NCBI GenBank assembly: GCA_021527695.1
Contig: JAKFAO010000002.1
Location: 124,001-188,000, forward strand
DNA from: Naematelia aurantialba
Taxonomy: Eukaryota; Basidiomycota; Tremellomycetes; Tremellales; Naemateliaceae
Reading direction: 5' to 3'
Length of the DNA: 64,000 nt
Both the position numbers and the translations under genes were made by a program. A model generated the notes under the pieces. It did no database searches. It was not told the origin of the DNA and was given only the letters and a program-made list of their open reading frames with translations. This document shows, piece by piece, positions 22,103-33,900 of the stretch (position 1 is its first letter; every line of letters begins with the position of its first letter).

Positions 22103-24203
22103 ATGGCGTCGTCGTCGTCGTCCTCGAGCGGTGAGAAGCCGAAGAAATTCAAGCTGGACCCCATGTCCCTGCTCCTGCCTCACGAGAGAAAGGCATACCA
22201 ACAGGAACAGCAGCGACAACAGCAGCAACAACAGCAACAACAACGGCAACAGCAGCAGCAGCAGCAGCAAGCCCACGCCCAGGCCTCCGCCAGCTCGCAC
22301 TACCCATACAATTGTAAGTCGCCTCGTTCCTTGCATCTTTGCCATGGAGGACCGGAAGCGCACAGAGGCTTATATTCTCAGCTGCGCCAGGGCAGGCACA
22401 AGCGCAATACGCAACGAGCGCTATCCCGTCACAGGCACTGCCGATATCCCCTCCATCGTCACTGCTCTCCACTCCGCCGCTACAATGGGATCCACAGTCT
22501 GTCTGGGCCGGGCAGTCTGGCTCCAACACAGATTTCCGCCGTGGACGCGCCCCTTCACAGGGACCCAGTGGGGGGTCGCTGGGTATCGCCGACCGCGGGA
22601 CCGGAGGCAAGGCCCGGTTAGAGGACTGGGAGATTGTCGAAACTCTCGGAACAGGAACGTTTGGCCGTGTCCTGCTCGTCCGGCAGCGGCCGTCGTACCG
22701 CCCTACAGCGTACCATCCGATCTTTCCGCACCTGTACCAATCGCTCGATCCCCATACCCCGTCTCCCTCTGCGACTGCGCTCGCCGACGGTCAGCTGCCG
22801 CACTTTGCCATGAAGGTGTTGCGGAAATCAGAGATTGTGAGGCTCAAGCAGGTGGAGCACATCAACTCTGAGCGCAACATCCTCGAGCGGGTGCGGCACC
22901 CATTCGTCGTAGAACTCTACGCGACGTACCAAGACTCGCTCAATGTGTACATGCTCTTATCATACATCCCAGGAGGTGAATTGTTCTCGCATCTCCGCCG
23001 GGCTGGGCGCTTCACCTCGGACGTGTCACGCTTCTATCTCGCCAGTATCGTTCTGGCCATCGAGTACCTGCACGGCAACAACATCATATATCGCGACCTC
23101 AAGCCTGAGAACCTGCTGCTCGATCGGACCGGATACCTGCGGATCGCGGATTTCGGCTTTGCCAAGCTCATCGAGGATCGGACGTACACCCTCTGCGGGA
23201 CGCCAGAGTACCTCGCGCCTGAAATCGTTCTGTCGCAGGGACACGGCAAGGCCGTCGACTGGTGGGCGCTCGGTATCCTAGCATTCGAGATGCTCGCTGG
23301 CTACCCGCCGTTCTTCGATGACCACCCGCTCGGGATCTACGAGAAGATCCTCCGGGGCGACATTGCGTTCCCAGGCCACGTGGATCCGTATGCCAAGGAT
23401 CTGATCAGGGGCCTCTTGACGGCCGACAGGAGCAAGAGGCTCGGTAATCTCAGGGGAGGGGCGAGGGACGTTATGGGTCATCCGTGGTTTGCCGGCGTCG
23501 ATTGGGGAAGCCTCGAACGCAAGGAGATTGGCGCTCCGATCGTCCCCAGAGTAGCAAATATGGGTGAGTGCATCGTCGGCCAGACAGTCATCCCTGTATC
23601 ATTTCCACCTGCTCTCAGGACCTGGATAGCTGGTATGGCGTCAGGCGTGTTCGTCTCCTGAGCCACTATCATCTCTGACGTGACTGTGACACACACGGCA
23701 CCCGCCAGCTGCATTAGCGCCCTGTCGCCTATCATTCTTGATCCCGACGAGGATGATCACGACTCGGCTGACATTGGCGTTTCGTAGGCGACTGTCAGAA
23801 TTTCCAGCGGTACCCACCTCCGCGGCCCCAAGAACTCCCAGGCATCTTTGGGCAGCCATACGACCCCGACGCAGACGCTTACCAGAACATGTTTAGCGAA
23901 TTCTCCTTTGCCTCCTCCGGCTCCGGCTCCGGCACCACCGCCCACCCCCACACCGCCGCCGCTGCTGCCACCGCCACTGCGCCGGCCAGCACCACGACGG
24001 GCACAGCCACGACAGCGGGCACCGGCTCCTCCTCGCCGCTGTCGACGCCGCCCTCGTCTATGCCAGATCACCATGCCGCAGATTTCAGGCGCGTGGACAC
24101 GGATGGGGATGCCGACTTTGATCCCCAGTGGCACAATACCACCACGACCACGACCACTACGACCACGACCACGACGTGTGCCGGGGATGTGGAGCTGCGT
24201 TGA
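22103..24203 (+). CDS. PKA1: cAMP-dependent protein kinase catalytic subunit
   Basis: Exons 22103-22313, 22382-23563 and 23788-24203 total 1809 nt, 602 residues. The N-terminus has a Ser run, basic [10 protein letters not shown] and a long Gln tract (about residues 30-55). The AGC kinase core starts near residue 153: GTGTFG loop, AMKVL lysine, IYRDLKPEN catalytic loop, IADFGFAK, then the activation segment [12 protein letters not shown] with the PDK1-type threonine, and WWALGIL. PKA-like identity rests on [13 protein letters not shown] and on the tail after the last intron (FQRYP, then [12 protein letters not shown]). About 33 extra residues sit between the glycine loop and the catalytic lysine. 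Typical PKA ends at an FxxF; here a further ~100-residue extension follows, ending in a Thr run. It should be the effector of cAMP signalling, held by a regulatory subunit. Confidence 0.95.
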
Positions 24204-25151
24204 GACTGCTCCGACATATTCGCGGACAAGGCACATTCCGAGCACTTCCGAGCACAAGGGCGACAAGTATAAGGGCGACCAGTACGCATTCCCGCCACGC
24301 AGGCACGACGTTCCGCAGTCCGGCACAACACACTCGGCATTCCGGCACAACATAATCAGCAGAGATCGAGCTCATAACTCCAGCTCCAGCTCCAGCTCCA
24401 GCTCCAACTCCGACTCCAACTCCAGCTCCAGCTCCAACTCCGACTCCAACTCCAGCTCCAGCTCCAACTCCGACTCCAACTCCAACTCCAACTCCAACTC
24501 CAACTCCAACGCCATCGCACTCGCACTCGCATGGCCATACTCTGTAGGCGCCTGGGAATCCAGCGCTTGCACATCGACACTAGGAGGACTTTGTCCAGGT
24601 CCCAGGTTCCTCATAAACGACAGACAGACGCCCGCGTAGTGCAGGTCTGTACGGGTATGGTGGCGGAGTCGATGTTGGCCTGGGCCGTGGTGTTGCTGTT
24701 GGTCATGTTGGTCCTATGTGCTTTCTTACAAATGGCAGGATGCAGGGTGCACAGTAAGCAGTACAGCGTACAGATATGTGTGGTATAGGGAATAGCGAGT
24801 CGCGCACATACGCATGGCATATCTTCTTTCCTTGTTTGCTGTTCATCGCTGCCATCGCTACCACGGCACCGCCTACCGCCCTCGCAGCCTGGACACAGCT
24901 CACAGTACACTGCACCGCACACTGCACACCCCCCACCGCACACTGCACACGTGTAGCCGCACCGTATACATTCAACAGCAAGGATTTACAACGAATCTGT
25001 CTTGAGCAGAACAAAGCATACAACGCAAATGAAACAAAGAGAAAATAGTCATCTACAGCCGACGCTCTCGTACACGCCCTCTCACTATCCTACAGCTCAT
25101 GGCATGCGATTTGGCGGATTCGGACACGCCTAATGGTACACTCGTAGTTCC
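24204..25151. other. Intergenic, repeat-rich
   Basis: Between the kinase stop and the convergent FHA gene. It holds the CTCCAR repeat at 24378-24510 and a CACACTGCACAC-type stretch at about 24905-24955. No gene is supported; the Ser/Asn-rich plus frame and its Trp/Ser-rich mirror are both repeat artefacts. Confidence 0.6.
24378..24510 (+). repeat. CTCCAG/CTCCAA/CTCCGA hexamer repeat
   Basis: About 22 hexamer units in a higher-order pattern: a block of CTCCAG units, then CTCCAACTCCGACTCC, repeated three times, then CTCCAA units. Placed 175 bp downstream of the kinase stop, probably in or near its 3' UTR. Confidence 0.9.
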
Positions 25152-27880
25152 CTAGTCGGCCAGCTGCATGAGCCCCCATATAGTTCCCGCACTGCCAACG
25201 GCAGCGCCCATGAGCACTAGACCAATGGTCGAGCCGATACCTCGAGCACCCGACGGTGCATTGGCGACGCCCACGCCCTTGGCGACTTGCGTCTTCTTGG
25301 TGGGCGTCGATTCGGCCGTATGGGTCTCTTCAAAGTCATGGGGGAGCCCTCGCTTCCGTGGGTTGAGCGGAGCGGGAGGCGTGACTGGCCCTTCGGTGGA
25401 TATGTCCGACCCAGACGGTGTGCGTAAATGACCAAGATCGTCCGACCGAGTACGGTCAAGAGGAGGCACTGGCTCTGTCTGCGCCGACGTATCGCAGAGA
25501 GCAGGTAGCATGCTTGCCTTTGTCGGGAGAGGGAGCACCGCCGCATCTTGATTGGACGGCGCCACAGGCGTCCGTTCAGAAGAGACGGGCACATCCACGG
25601 GTCCACTCGGATCGTATCGGAAGATTGACGCCAAGCGAGAACTGGTAGCAAGCTCGCCTTCGCGGGGATCAATGTTCTCCTTGTCCGCCGACGTGGCCAG
25701 CAAATTCGCCAAGTGATTCACTTCCACAGGCTCCAAAAACACAGCTCCTGCATCGTCCTTTTCAAGCGAACGCTGTATGGGCTTCCTTTCTGGGGAAGCG
25801 CTACAAGTAAATTAGCGCGTCTCTTGGCAACACAGGGTATACGCACTCAGTCGTCGGAGAGTCTGGTGAATCATAGTGGTCGTCTCCCTCCTCGTCCATT
25901 TCCTCCCCAGAAGAGCGCTCATCCTCATCATCAGATGCTGCAGAGTCAGCACTGCTCTCGTACGAAACTGATGTCGACCTCGATTCAGAGCCAGGCGACA
26001 TGGCAAAGTCACCGTCTGAGGATTCATCGTCCTCAATGGGGTCGTTCTCCATGTCCGAATCCGGGTCCAGGATCGACTTGTTATGATCGGTACCTGGCCG
26101 AACCGCCATCGAGTCCTCGTCAGAACTATATGAGTACCACCTGCCATAGGCAGTATCGGCGTCCGCTTCGTCGTCATCCTCTTTTCGTTCGTCGGCCTCT
26201 TCGATAGCTGGCATATACTGATCGTACTGCAGGTTTTCATCACTCGACTGCACCGGCATGACGTCCACGTCTGCATTGGCAGATGCGTCGCCGGCGAGCG
26301 GCAACTCATTGTCCGACGTGAATAACAACGGCACTTGCACGGCTTCGGATGGGATATCATCCTTGTGAGACAGATACGAGTATCCAGCAGCTGCTGTGCG
26401 CATTTCTTGGTCGACCAAAGACTGGAGGAACTGATACTCATCCTCGCCATCGTCGGATGAACGTCGCAGGTAGTTGTTGTGAGATGGTGTCCGGGGCGGG
26501 GGCAACGGGTAGTCGGTGGGATTCATCACAACGGCGTGGCTCGGTCGAGGGGCCGGAGGAAGTGGTATATCTTCCCGAGCCATCCTTTCGGCCACAATCA
26601 TGGCGGCATTCATTTCTGCTTGCAGCAGGTCTTGGATGACAAAAGGACTGCTAGCCGGCTCCGTGTGGTCCGAGTCGACATGGGCCGCTTCTGCAGGACC
26701 ATCCGCAACATTGCTCGGGGAAGCGAAGTCGAACACAACCACACTTCCATCAACGCTAGCGGTCGGTCCAATGTCATCTTCGGCAGGACGAGGAGAATCA
26801 GAGCGTCTCTGATAGTCATCGCCGTCCCCCGGGGCCGGCGATCCCCCAAGCTCTCCAGTGCCACGCGGAAGGTCCGCTTCAACGTCGCTTTGATATAACA
26901 CGGATTCCGGGACCCGATACACGCCCGATGGAGACAACGGAGATTCCACGAGGCTGCTAATGCTCATGGTCACGTCCTTCTTCACAACGACGATCGGCTC
27001 GACATCTGGTGGACCGTCCTCGTGGTCTACGGCAGATTGACCGTGTCCCATGACAGTAGAAGGATCGATCCCTTTGGGGGATACGTGACCGAGCCCTTGT
27101 GTGAGATCGAGCTTGGGGTCTTTGATCTCTCCAATCGCCTTCCCAAGCGAGTGTAGATTATCAGCATTCGCGAACCGGCTTCGCGCGATATTTGGGGTGA
27201 TTTTACCGAGAAGCGTCCGTTTGCCGCCTTTCGACGACTTCGAGCCCAGATGGGGGTATCGAAAGGAGACGCGATACAGGACCGGTTCATATTTGATCAT
27301 AGACGAGACATGCTTGCCGAGTGCTATCACATCCTGATCGCAAAGTTGTACCGGCGACAGACGCGAAAGGGAGATCGGTAGTTCCTCTAGTAATGAGCAG
27401 TTGGGACGGATCATCGTACCATGTCGCGAGCCCAAGTCTGTCAGATAGACGTGGCCCCTGGGACTGACGTTCAATTGCGCGTGAGAGCGAGAGACAATCG
27501 GCCACGCAATGTCCTTTGGTAACTTAGCATTGGGCATCGAGGTTGCGGTGGGGTTGTAGTGAGGACGACAATGAATACACAGACTCACGCCTTTGTGTTT
27601 CGTTGGCGCGGCACCACCGCCTCTCCCAAGAATGACACCGCCATCTACTAATCGCAATCTCTCTGCTCTCTGGGCCTCGCTGACATCATCCTTTGCAGGG
27701 TCTGTGGAGGGGCATGCAACGAGAAGCTGTCTCAGCGAGAACTCCTTGTCGCCATACTCCGAGTTCGTGTTGCATGCCGTGAGGCGGAGGAACCACTCTG
27801 TAAGGGAGATATCAGCTGTCGACTCGACATATCTGCCCCAAGGCGACGACGCGTCTCTCACCATCGGCGATAGAAGACAT
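25152..27880 (-). CDS. FHA-domain protein with C-terminal membrane anchor
   Basis: Four exons: 27880-27862 (19 nt), 27797-27589, 27522-25847, 25800-25152; total 2553 nt, 850 residues. The FHA domain, a phosphothreonine reader, covers about residues 50-170: GGVILGRGGG, then PIVSRSHAQL (the SxxHA signature) and YLTDLGSRHGTMI (DLGS.NGT type). The long middle is acidic and Ser-rich, with many Asp/Glu runs. The last ~25 residues form a hydrophobic segment (IGLVLMGAAVGSAGTIWGLM) ending four residues before the stop, so this is a likely tail-anchored protein of the ER, mitochondrion or nuclear envelope. SLMAP/Far9/PRO45 of the STRIPAK complex share an FHA plus tail anchor, but they have coiled coils that I do not see here. 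A KENIDP motif near residue 660 could be a degradation signal. Precise role unknown. Confidence 0.85.
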
Positions 27881-28184
27881 GGAGGCAATGTCGCAAGAAT
27901 GTGACACTGTGCTGACAGACCACCTGCCCTGCAGTCCTGCACGTCTCGAGTACTAGTGGGAGGGACAAGTCGGAACGATTGTATCTGCTGATGCCTCTTG
28001 ATGCGAAGAGGGGAACGAATGAATGGAACGGGGTGGCCCAAAGGCGGGAAGGGAACGGGTTGGCTGGGCGCGGGATTTCGGGATTAAGGATCCATGGCAG
28101 CGCGGGGAGAGGGAGACCACTAGCACTCGTCTCTTCAATGCATTGGTGACTCGCTCACACGTAGCAGCTACGTTCATTTTGAGA
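27881..28184. promoter_or_regulatory. Divergent promoter, FHA gene and reductase
   Basis: A 304-bp gap between two head-to-head start codons (27880 and 28185). No motif singled out by eye. Confidence 0.45.
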
Positions 28185-29525
28185 ATGGCTCGCAGATCAA
28201 TGCCCAATATAGTATATGGGACCGCTTGGTAAGTCTCGGTGGCCGTGAGCGCAGAGATCGCAGGCTTGCCGCAACTTCATCGACAGCGTCTAATGAATTC
28301 TTGATTCTCGTGTGGAGTTCTCCTGATCCTCCTGATCATATCAAAGTCGTAAACTGGATGGACGTACTTATCGTCTGAGGATGTTGAGTCTTTCAGACTG
28401 ACGCTCGGCAGGAAAAAGGAACGAACGACCGAGCTGGTTGTCCAAGCGGTGGAGAACGGGTTCAGAGGAATCGATACAGCTTGCCAACCAAAAGTTCGCT
28501 CTCGTATAATGCTATGTATAGAGATTACAAGCTAACGCTATCAAAGCACTACCGGTGCGCATTTCCATGAAGGCTAGTGCTCGCTGGGTTGAAGGGTGTG
28601 GCGTGAGCAGTGAAGATCTTGTCGGCGCTGCTGTGGCAAGACTCGTCTCGACCGGAACAGTCAAGCGGGAAGATCTGTTCATACAAACCAAGTAGGCGCG
28701 ACTACTGAGACGAGGCAAGACAGGGAGTTGATGATTACCTCTTTATAGATTCACAAGCATAGATGGTCAGGACACCTCTCAGCCTTTACCGTACGATCCC
28801 CGCAAGTCAGTTACTGAGCAAGTCACCGAGTCGTTTCAAACATCGCTTTCGAATCTCGGCGTAGGATATATCGATTCCGTATTGCTGCACTCTCCCCTGC
28901 GGACCAGAGAAGTGCGGATATCTCTTCCACGAAGATGATGATGCGGGACGCAGCTGAATAGGCCTCGCAGCAAACGCTTGAAGCATATCGGACGCTGGAG
29001 AATTTCGTTGACCAAGGTCGTCTCCTGAGCCTCGGTGTCTCTAATTGCTATGACCCTTCATTGCTGTTGTGGCTCATTAGGCAAGCACGAATCAAGGTCG
29101 GAGTCGTACAGAATCGCTGGTATGAGGGAAACGGGTGGGATTGGGATATTTACGAGATCTGCCAAAAGCATGACATTCGCTACCAGTGTGTACCTCGTTC
29201 CAGTCTAGCGAGCGGGCAGCAAGCCGGCACCTGCTGATACCGTGGGCACCTACTCAGGTCTTTCTGGACTCTCTCGGGCTCACCGGCACTACTGCGCCAC
29301 CCGGCCCTCATATCACTTTCCAAGAGTGCCCTGATGACGCCTCAACAAACTGTGTACAAGCTCTGCCAATTGTATGTTACGTGGTATCTGATGATCCCTG
29401 TCTTGCTAATATGGGTTAGCGTAGCACATATTCGCGAGGCGCTGTCTGTCGAGACGTCGCATACGCTCAAAGTGGATGATCAGCAAATAGGCGAGTTGTT
29501 GGCCCTCATGGGAGGCAGGACATGA
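28185..29525 (+). CDS. Aldo-keto reductase with 8-nt microexon
   Basis: Seven exons: 28185-28228, 28412-28493, 28547-28554, 28611-28691, 28749-28911, 28962-29185, 29258-29525; total 870 nt, 289 residues, normal for a fungal AKR. These are (beta/alpha)8 barrels that reduce carbonyls with NADPH. The catalytic tetrad is visible: Asp in GFRGIDTACQPK, Tyr in HYREDLVG, Lys in LFIQTKF, His in SVLLHSP. The Tyr is encoded by exon 3, only CACTACCG. The cofactor-side LGVSNCY and VGVVQNRWYEG are typical. The C-terminal region AHIREALSVETSHTL matches the usual nucleotide-binding end, but the preceding strand (normally PLxGT) is atypical; a 48-nt GT-AG segment at 29372-29419 could be spliced in frame instead of retained. 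Substrate unknown. Confidence 0.88.
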
Positions 29526-29529
29526 TCAC

Positions 29530-30540
29530 ATTCGTAGTCTGCCATGCGAGCACGCGTCTTGTCCATTACGAGGATGCATGTACGCTACTGCACGATCATT
29601 ATGGCACAGAGAGCCTGGAGTGGTTTCGTAATGGCCCGGAAGCTGAGACATATATCAGCCTGGTCAAGATCCGCCGCGAGACGACGCGAAGAACCCAGCT
29701 TCTCCTTCATTCGGTCAGATTCTCCTCAGCCTGGATTCCGCACAGCTATAAGCTAGCCATTCACGCTCTCAAGTCAACGCTCTCACTCAATCCCTATAGC
29801 TTCCGTCGTTTATGTCGCAACCACAGGCAGAGTCACATGGGTACCAGGTCGACAAGACTATCCTTCAGCTTGTCGCTGAACGTGTTGCGCCTGAACTTCC
29901 TTTTGACGATATACATGGTCGACCTTCAAGGACCAAGTCGGCGCATGCACCCACAGATTCCACCTTGCGATTGTTTCGTCTGATGGCCAATCAGGGGTGA
30001 CTCCCTGGTTGTCCGACGATCGACAGACCTCATTGCCGACATGCTCACGTCACTGGCATTGGATTTCCACGGGCACAGGCCGCCTCCAGCTTCGTACGAG
30101 AGAGTTGTCGACTTCGTGCACTACCTGGCAAGTCTAGGCAGTTTTCGACCAATCATAAATGAGGAGGGGATGCAATCAACCATGCTGGACGGCTCCCCAT
30201 TTGGGATTATCAACGCCTTGTTGTTCCATCCTGCTCTCTTCCCCAACATGTCGGACGAAGACGGCCCTACGAGCAACTTCATGCCGTCAAAGTGCTGCAC
30301 ACGGATGTTTCACCGCGCCACGTCCGTCGCCGGGCTGATGGCCAATGGAGGTTGATCGACTTTGAGCGTTCAAGGGTCGCCCAGGGCGAAATTGGTGAGC
30401 CATACTTGAAGAGGGAGATGCAGGATGTGGAAATCGCGTTGTGGCCCCAGCGGCGCGGCAGCTTTCGAGAATCCACACGGTGAGCCTCCATCATCTGCAC
30501 TTTGCTCAAACGCAACTGACGCGGTCAGGCCGATTCTCGG
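29530..30540 (+). CDS. Kinase-like (aminoglycoside/FunK1-type) locus, degenerate or unresolved
   Basis: Pieces in different frames look coding: DHYGTESLEWFRNGPEAE near 29600, LVAERVAPELPFDDIHG near 29870-29920, and, best of all, KVLHTDVSPRHVRRRADGQW and RLIDFERSRVAQGE near 30285-30390. The last resembles the catalytic loop (H.D....N) and the DFG-like segment (here IDFE) of atypical fungal protein kinases and choline/aminoglycoside kinase folds; the usual Asn is His. I could not chain the pieces with good splice sites, so this may be a pseudogene, a fast-evolving gene with unnoticed introns, or both. It sits directly after the reductase on the same strand. The real ends are unknown. Confidence 0.4.
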
Positions 30541-30963
30541 CTGAGCTGGAGCTGCATGAAGCACTGGCTCGAAAACCGAGTCTGACATGCTGGACTGTTT
30601 GATGTATCATGACTTTGCATTACGAGTGTACACTGGTAAGCATATAACAAGGGAGGCAAGATGTGAGCATACAGCAAGGAGGAAGAGAGATACCGTATTA
30701 TGGATTTGTGTACAAGTGCGTCACACAGCGTGCATGGGCGTATATAGGAACGTCTCGAGAGAAGAGACCATATGCGTTCACCACTCATGGACCCGTCAAC
30801 AAAGACCGCTGGGGAGGAGATGCAGGTGTTAGCGCTCAACCAGCAATCCGCCTTGCCGGAGTACAGTACAAAACAGACGTGAAACATTTTGAAATTTCCA
30901 TCCATTCCAACTTTTTCCTCTTGTGCCGTCGTGGGTCTCTGTCACCTCGTCTCGAGGCAGTCG
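30541..30963. other. Intergenic
   Basis: Between the kinase-like locus and the mitochondrial protein gene. I see no gene or repeat. Confidence 0.5.
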
Positions 30964-33900
30964 ATGCTCTCAAGATGCGCCAGCGCGGGACCTGGCCCCT
31001 TGACTCTGGCGTATCGACTTGGTCTTCTCGGTAGTCGGCGACTCACCCATACCCTTTCTCGCTTGAACGGCACCGAAGCTCAGCAGAGTGCTCCTGGACA
31101 CCCCCGACGTCTTCAGCGAGAAGTGTCACTAGCACCGCCTGTGGCGCAGAGGACGAATGCCACCCTACGTGCAGGTAAGCATGGAGGTGAAGCTGTAGTA
31201 GCGAGTACGGGCGCTGGGACAGGCGCTGGGACAGGCGCTGGTACCAGTGCTGGTACTCGTTCCGGTGCCGGTGCCGGTGCAGGTACGACTACCAAGGCGG
31301 ACACAGACACGACTGCTGGGACGGGTCAGCAGCCTCAACAGGAGGGCAAATTGGACGGCAAGCGGAAACCGCCCAAAAGGCAACGAATGCCCAAGGGTAC
31401 AGCAACGAGATCAGCCATACAGGGCTCGTCATCACCGAAATCAAGCACAACCACACCAAGACCACCCAAACCAACACCCATCCCCCCAGACACAGCCATA
31501 CAAGAACAACCCACACTACAAGCACCCACACTTAGACGAATCACAGAGAAAACAGAGAAATTAAGCACGCCAGAGCCAACCACGCCGATGCGAACCACGC
31601 CGGGGCGGACGACATCGGACCCAACCACGCCCGACTCTGCCAAATCGATACCCAAGACGCGGAAACACAGGCCACCGAAATCGGCGAAACCTCCTGCCAA
31701 AGCTGATACGAAGGATACCATTGAGTGCGTCACCGTCTCGTCTCCTCCTATAGGCAAGAAGCACAATCATCGTCCCCTGGCGGGGAAGGGAGGCTCACAC
31801 GCTTCCGGTCTCAAACGCGCTCTGGGCCCAAGCGCTACGGAAAGTGCAAATCTCACTCAGGAGTCAGGACGCACTCGAGGACCCTACCGCACTCAAGATA
31901 CGCATCGCACTCGGAGACCAAAGCGCATGCGAGGTCTATATCGCCGGGAAGATTCAAACATCCTCCAAGATCCAATTCACACCACTGAGCCGAGCCCACC
32001 TCACGATACAGAGCGCACTCGAAACTCATCTCTCCCATCTGGTGGGTATCCGTCCCTCAAGACACGCCGCAGTCATGGTCCAGAAGGCACTCGAGCCCCT
32101 ACCCGATCACGACATCTACACCCCACTCAGAATGCAACACGCACACCAGATCTAAGACCCAATCAAAGAACATCTCGCGCTTCCGCTTTGGCTCGCACCG
32201 CCGAATTAAAGCGCGGCTCCGAGGCCGATCTGGTGCTGGAGGTAAACCACACGCGCAATCCAGAGCACGCTGCAGATGCAGATTACCTTTCAGACGCCGA
32301 TGCATCTTTTGGTCAGACTTCGCTGAGCCATCCCGCTAAGAAGCCTATCAAACAATGGCGGACACGAAGGGAGCGGAAACAGGGATTGCAAGGCGTTGCG
32401 GATGCCGATGAACCCCCTACCATTGCTCTACCTCCACCACTCGACGATCCCTTCACTCATGGGGTGCTCGAAAAATTCCGTCTATCTATTGACCTGTCCG
32501 CCGAAGCCAGCCGCGACGCGACCTTCGCAAACTCTGTAAAGGCTTTTGGGGAGCTCCGCGCCTGCTCAGCCTTGTCGCTGTTGGGTACAGACGACTACAT
32601 CCGGATATCTGCGCTCATAGCCTCGTGCTTTATCAGGATCACCCCTCCAAACATGCGCTGGTTCGTTGCCAAGCGGTCGCTGCAGTTTGGTCTCGCCCTC
32701 GAGATGGCTCTGTATGCGGCCGCGCACGACCAATGGCGTGGCTTGTATAACATGTCGACCGCTCTGTTGGCCTCTGGCCTGCCGAGCGAGATCCCAGGGC
32801 TGTATGTGAGGTGTGCGGAACTGATGCTGGCAGGACAAGGACGCACGATGGAGGACCTGCACCACATGGACCGTTGGCGCCGCATTACCTCGCGCCTGGA
32901 CAGTCCTACTTTGGCCCCTCTGGCAATGGTGACCATCGCTGCCCATACCAAGCTCAATACGTTTGATAGTTCGGCTGTTTGGCCCTTGTTGGGTGGGAAC
33001 CTGCATCGAAAGGAGATGCGCATTCGAGCATTCCCGGCCCTAATCAAGTTGCTGCCGGACGAGTTAAGGACCCGATTTGAGGAAAACGTGCACAAGCTTT
33101 TCATTTGTATTGCAGTCTACCACGGATCTGCATTGGTCGATCATCTGCGGTCCACAGCAACTGATCAACTGCACACCACTCCGAAGCTGTATGAGGAGAT
33201 GCTGAGGGCGTCGACTGGCCCGGATCGCGTCCTGGTGGCCCTCGATCTCGACTCGAGGGACACTCGGCCGTCTATGAAGCAGGCAGTGATTCACCCTCAA
33301 GTGTGGCGTGAGTGGTCCTACTCGATCGCCTGTGTTTGACTGGTATGCTAATGTTCATTTTCCGTTTGTCCGTGATCAGGCGGTTTCATGCGTTGTTTTG
33401 ACAAGCTCGGGCGAGTAGATCTCATCGAGGCTATGATCGACGAGCATCTTCCTGAACGAGGCATCACAGTCTCACCACGTTTATTGGCCTGGGCGATGCT
33501 GTATCTCAGCCGGATCTACTATGCAAAACGACACCCTCCTCTTGTTCAGGCCCAAGCGAGGACCAAGCTTCTGGAAATATGGGAACGCTTCGAGGGCATC
33601 AGGCTCCCTGAGCACGATGCCGATCTAATCCGCTCGCTACAACTCCTGGCGCTTGCCAAACTGGGGCACGATGAGCTCCTCATCTCTGCCTACAAGAGCG
33701 CTAAACACGGCACGCTCAAATTTACCATCGGCAATCACACATTATCAGCAATCGTCACCACCTTTGTTAGAAAGTCTTGGTTCGATGCTGCTCTGGATGT
33801 GTTGAGAAGCGCGCTTGGCGGGACACATCCTGGACTCGCAGTTCCCAACGAGCAGAATTTTTCCGACTTCATCATCCATTTGGCCGGGAATAGGATCCCG

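Noticed and set aside
21404..22363. 319-codon minus-strand open frame
   Set aside because: It is the mirror of CAG-rich and CTC-rich low complexity and overlaps the start of the kinase gene; Leu and Cys runs have no domain.
24372..24614. Glu/Leu-rich minus-strand frame
   Set aside because: Pure translation of the CTCCAR hexamer repeat.
31113..31766. Antisense open frames opposite the mitochondrial repeat protein
   Set aside because: They come from the GGTACC/ACCACG coding repeats; the sense frame is far longer and has a presequence.
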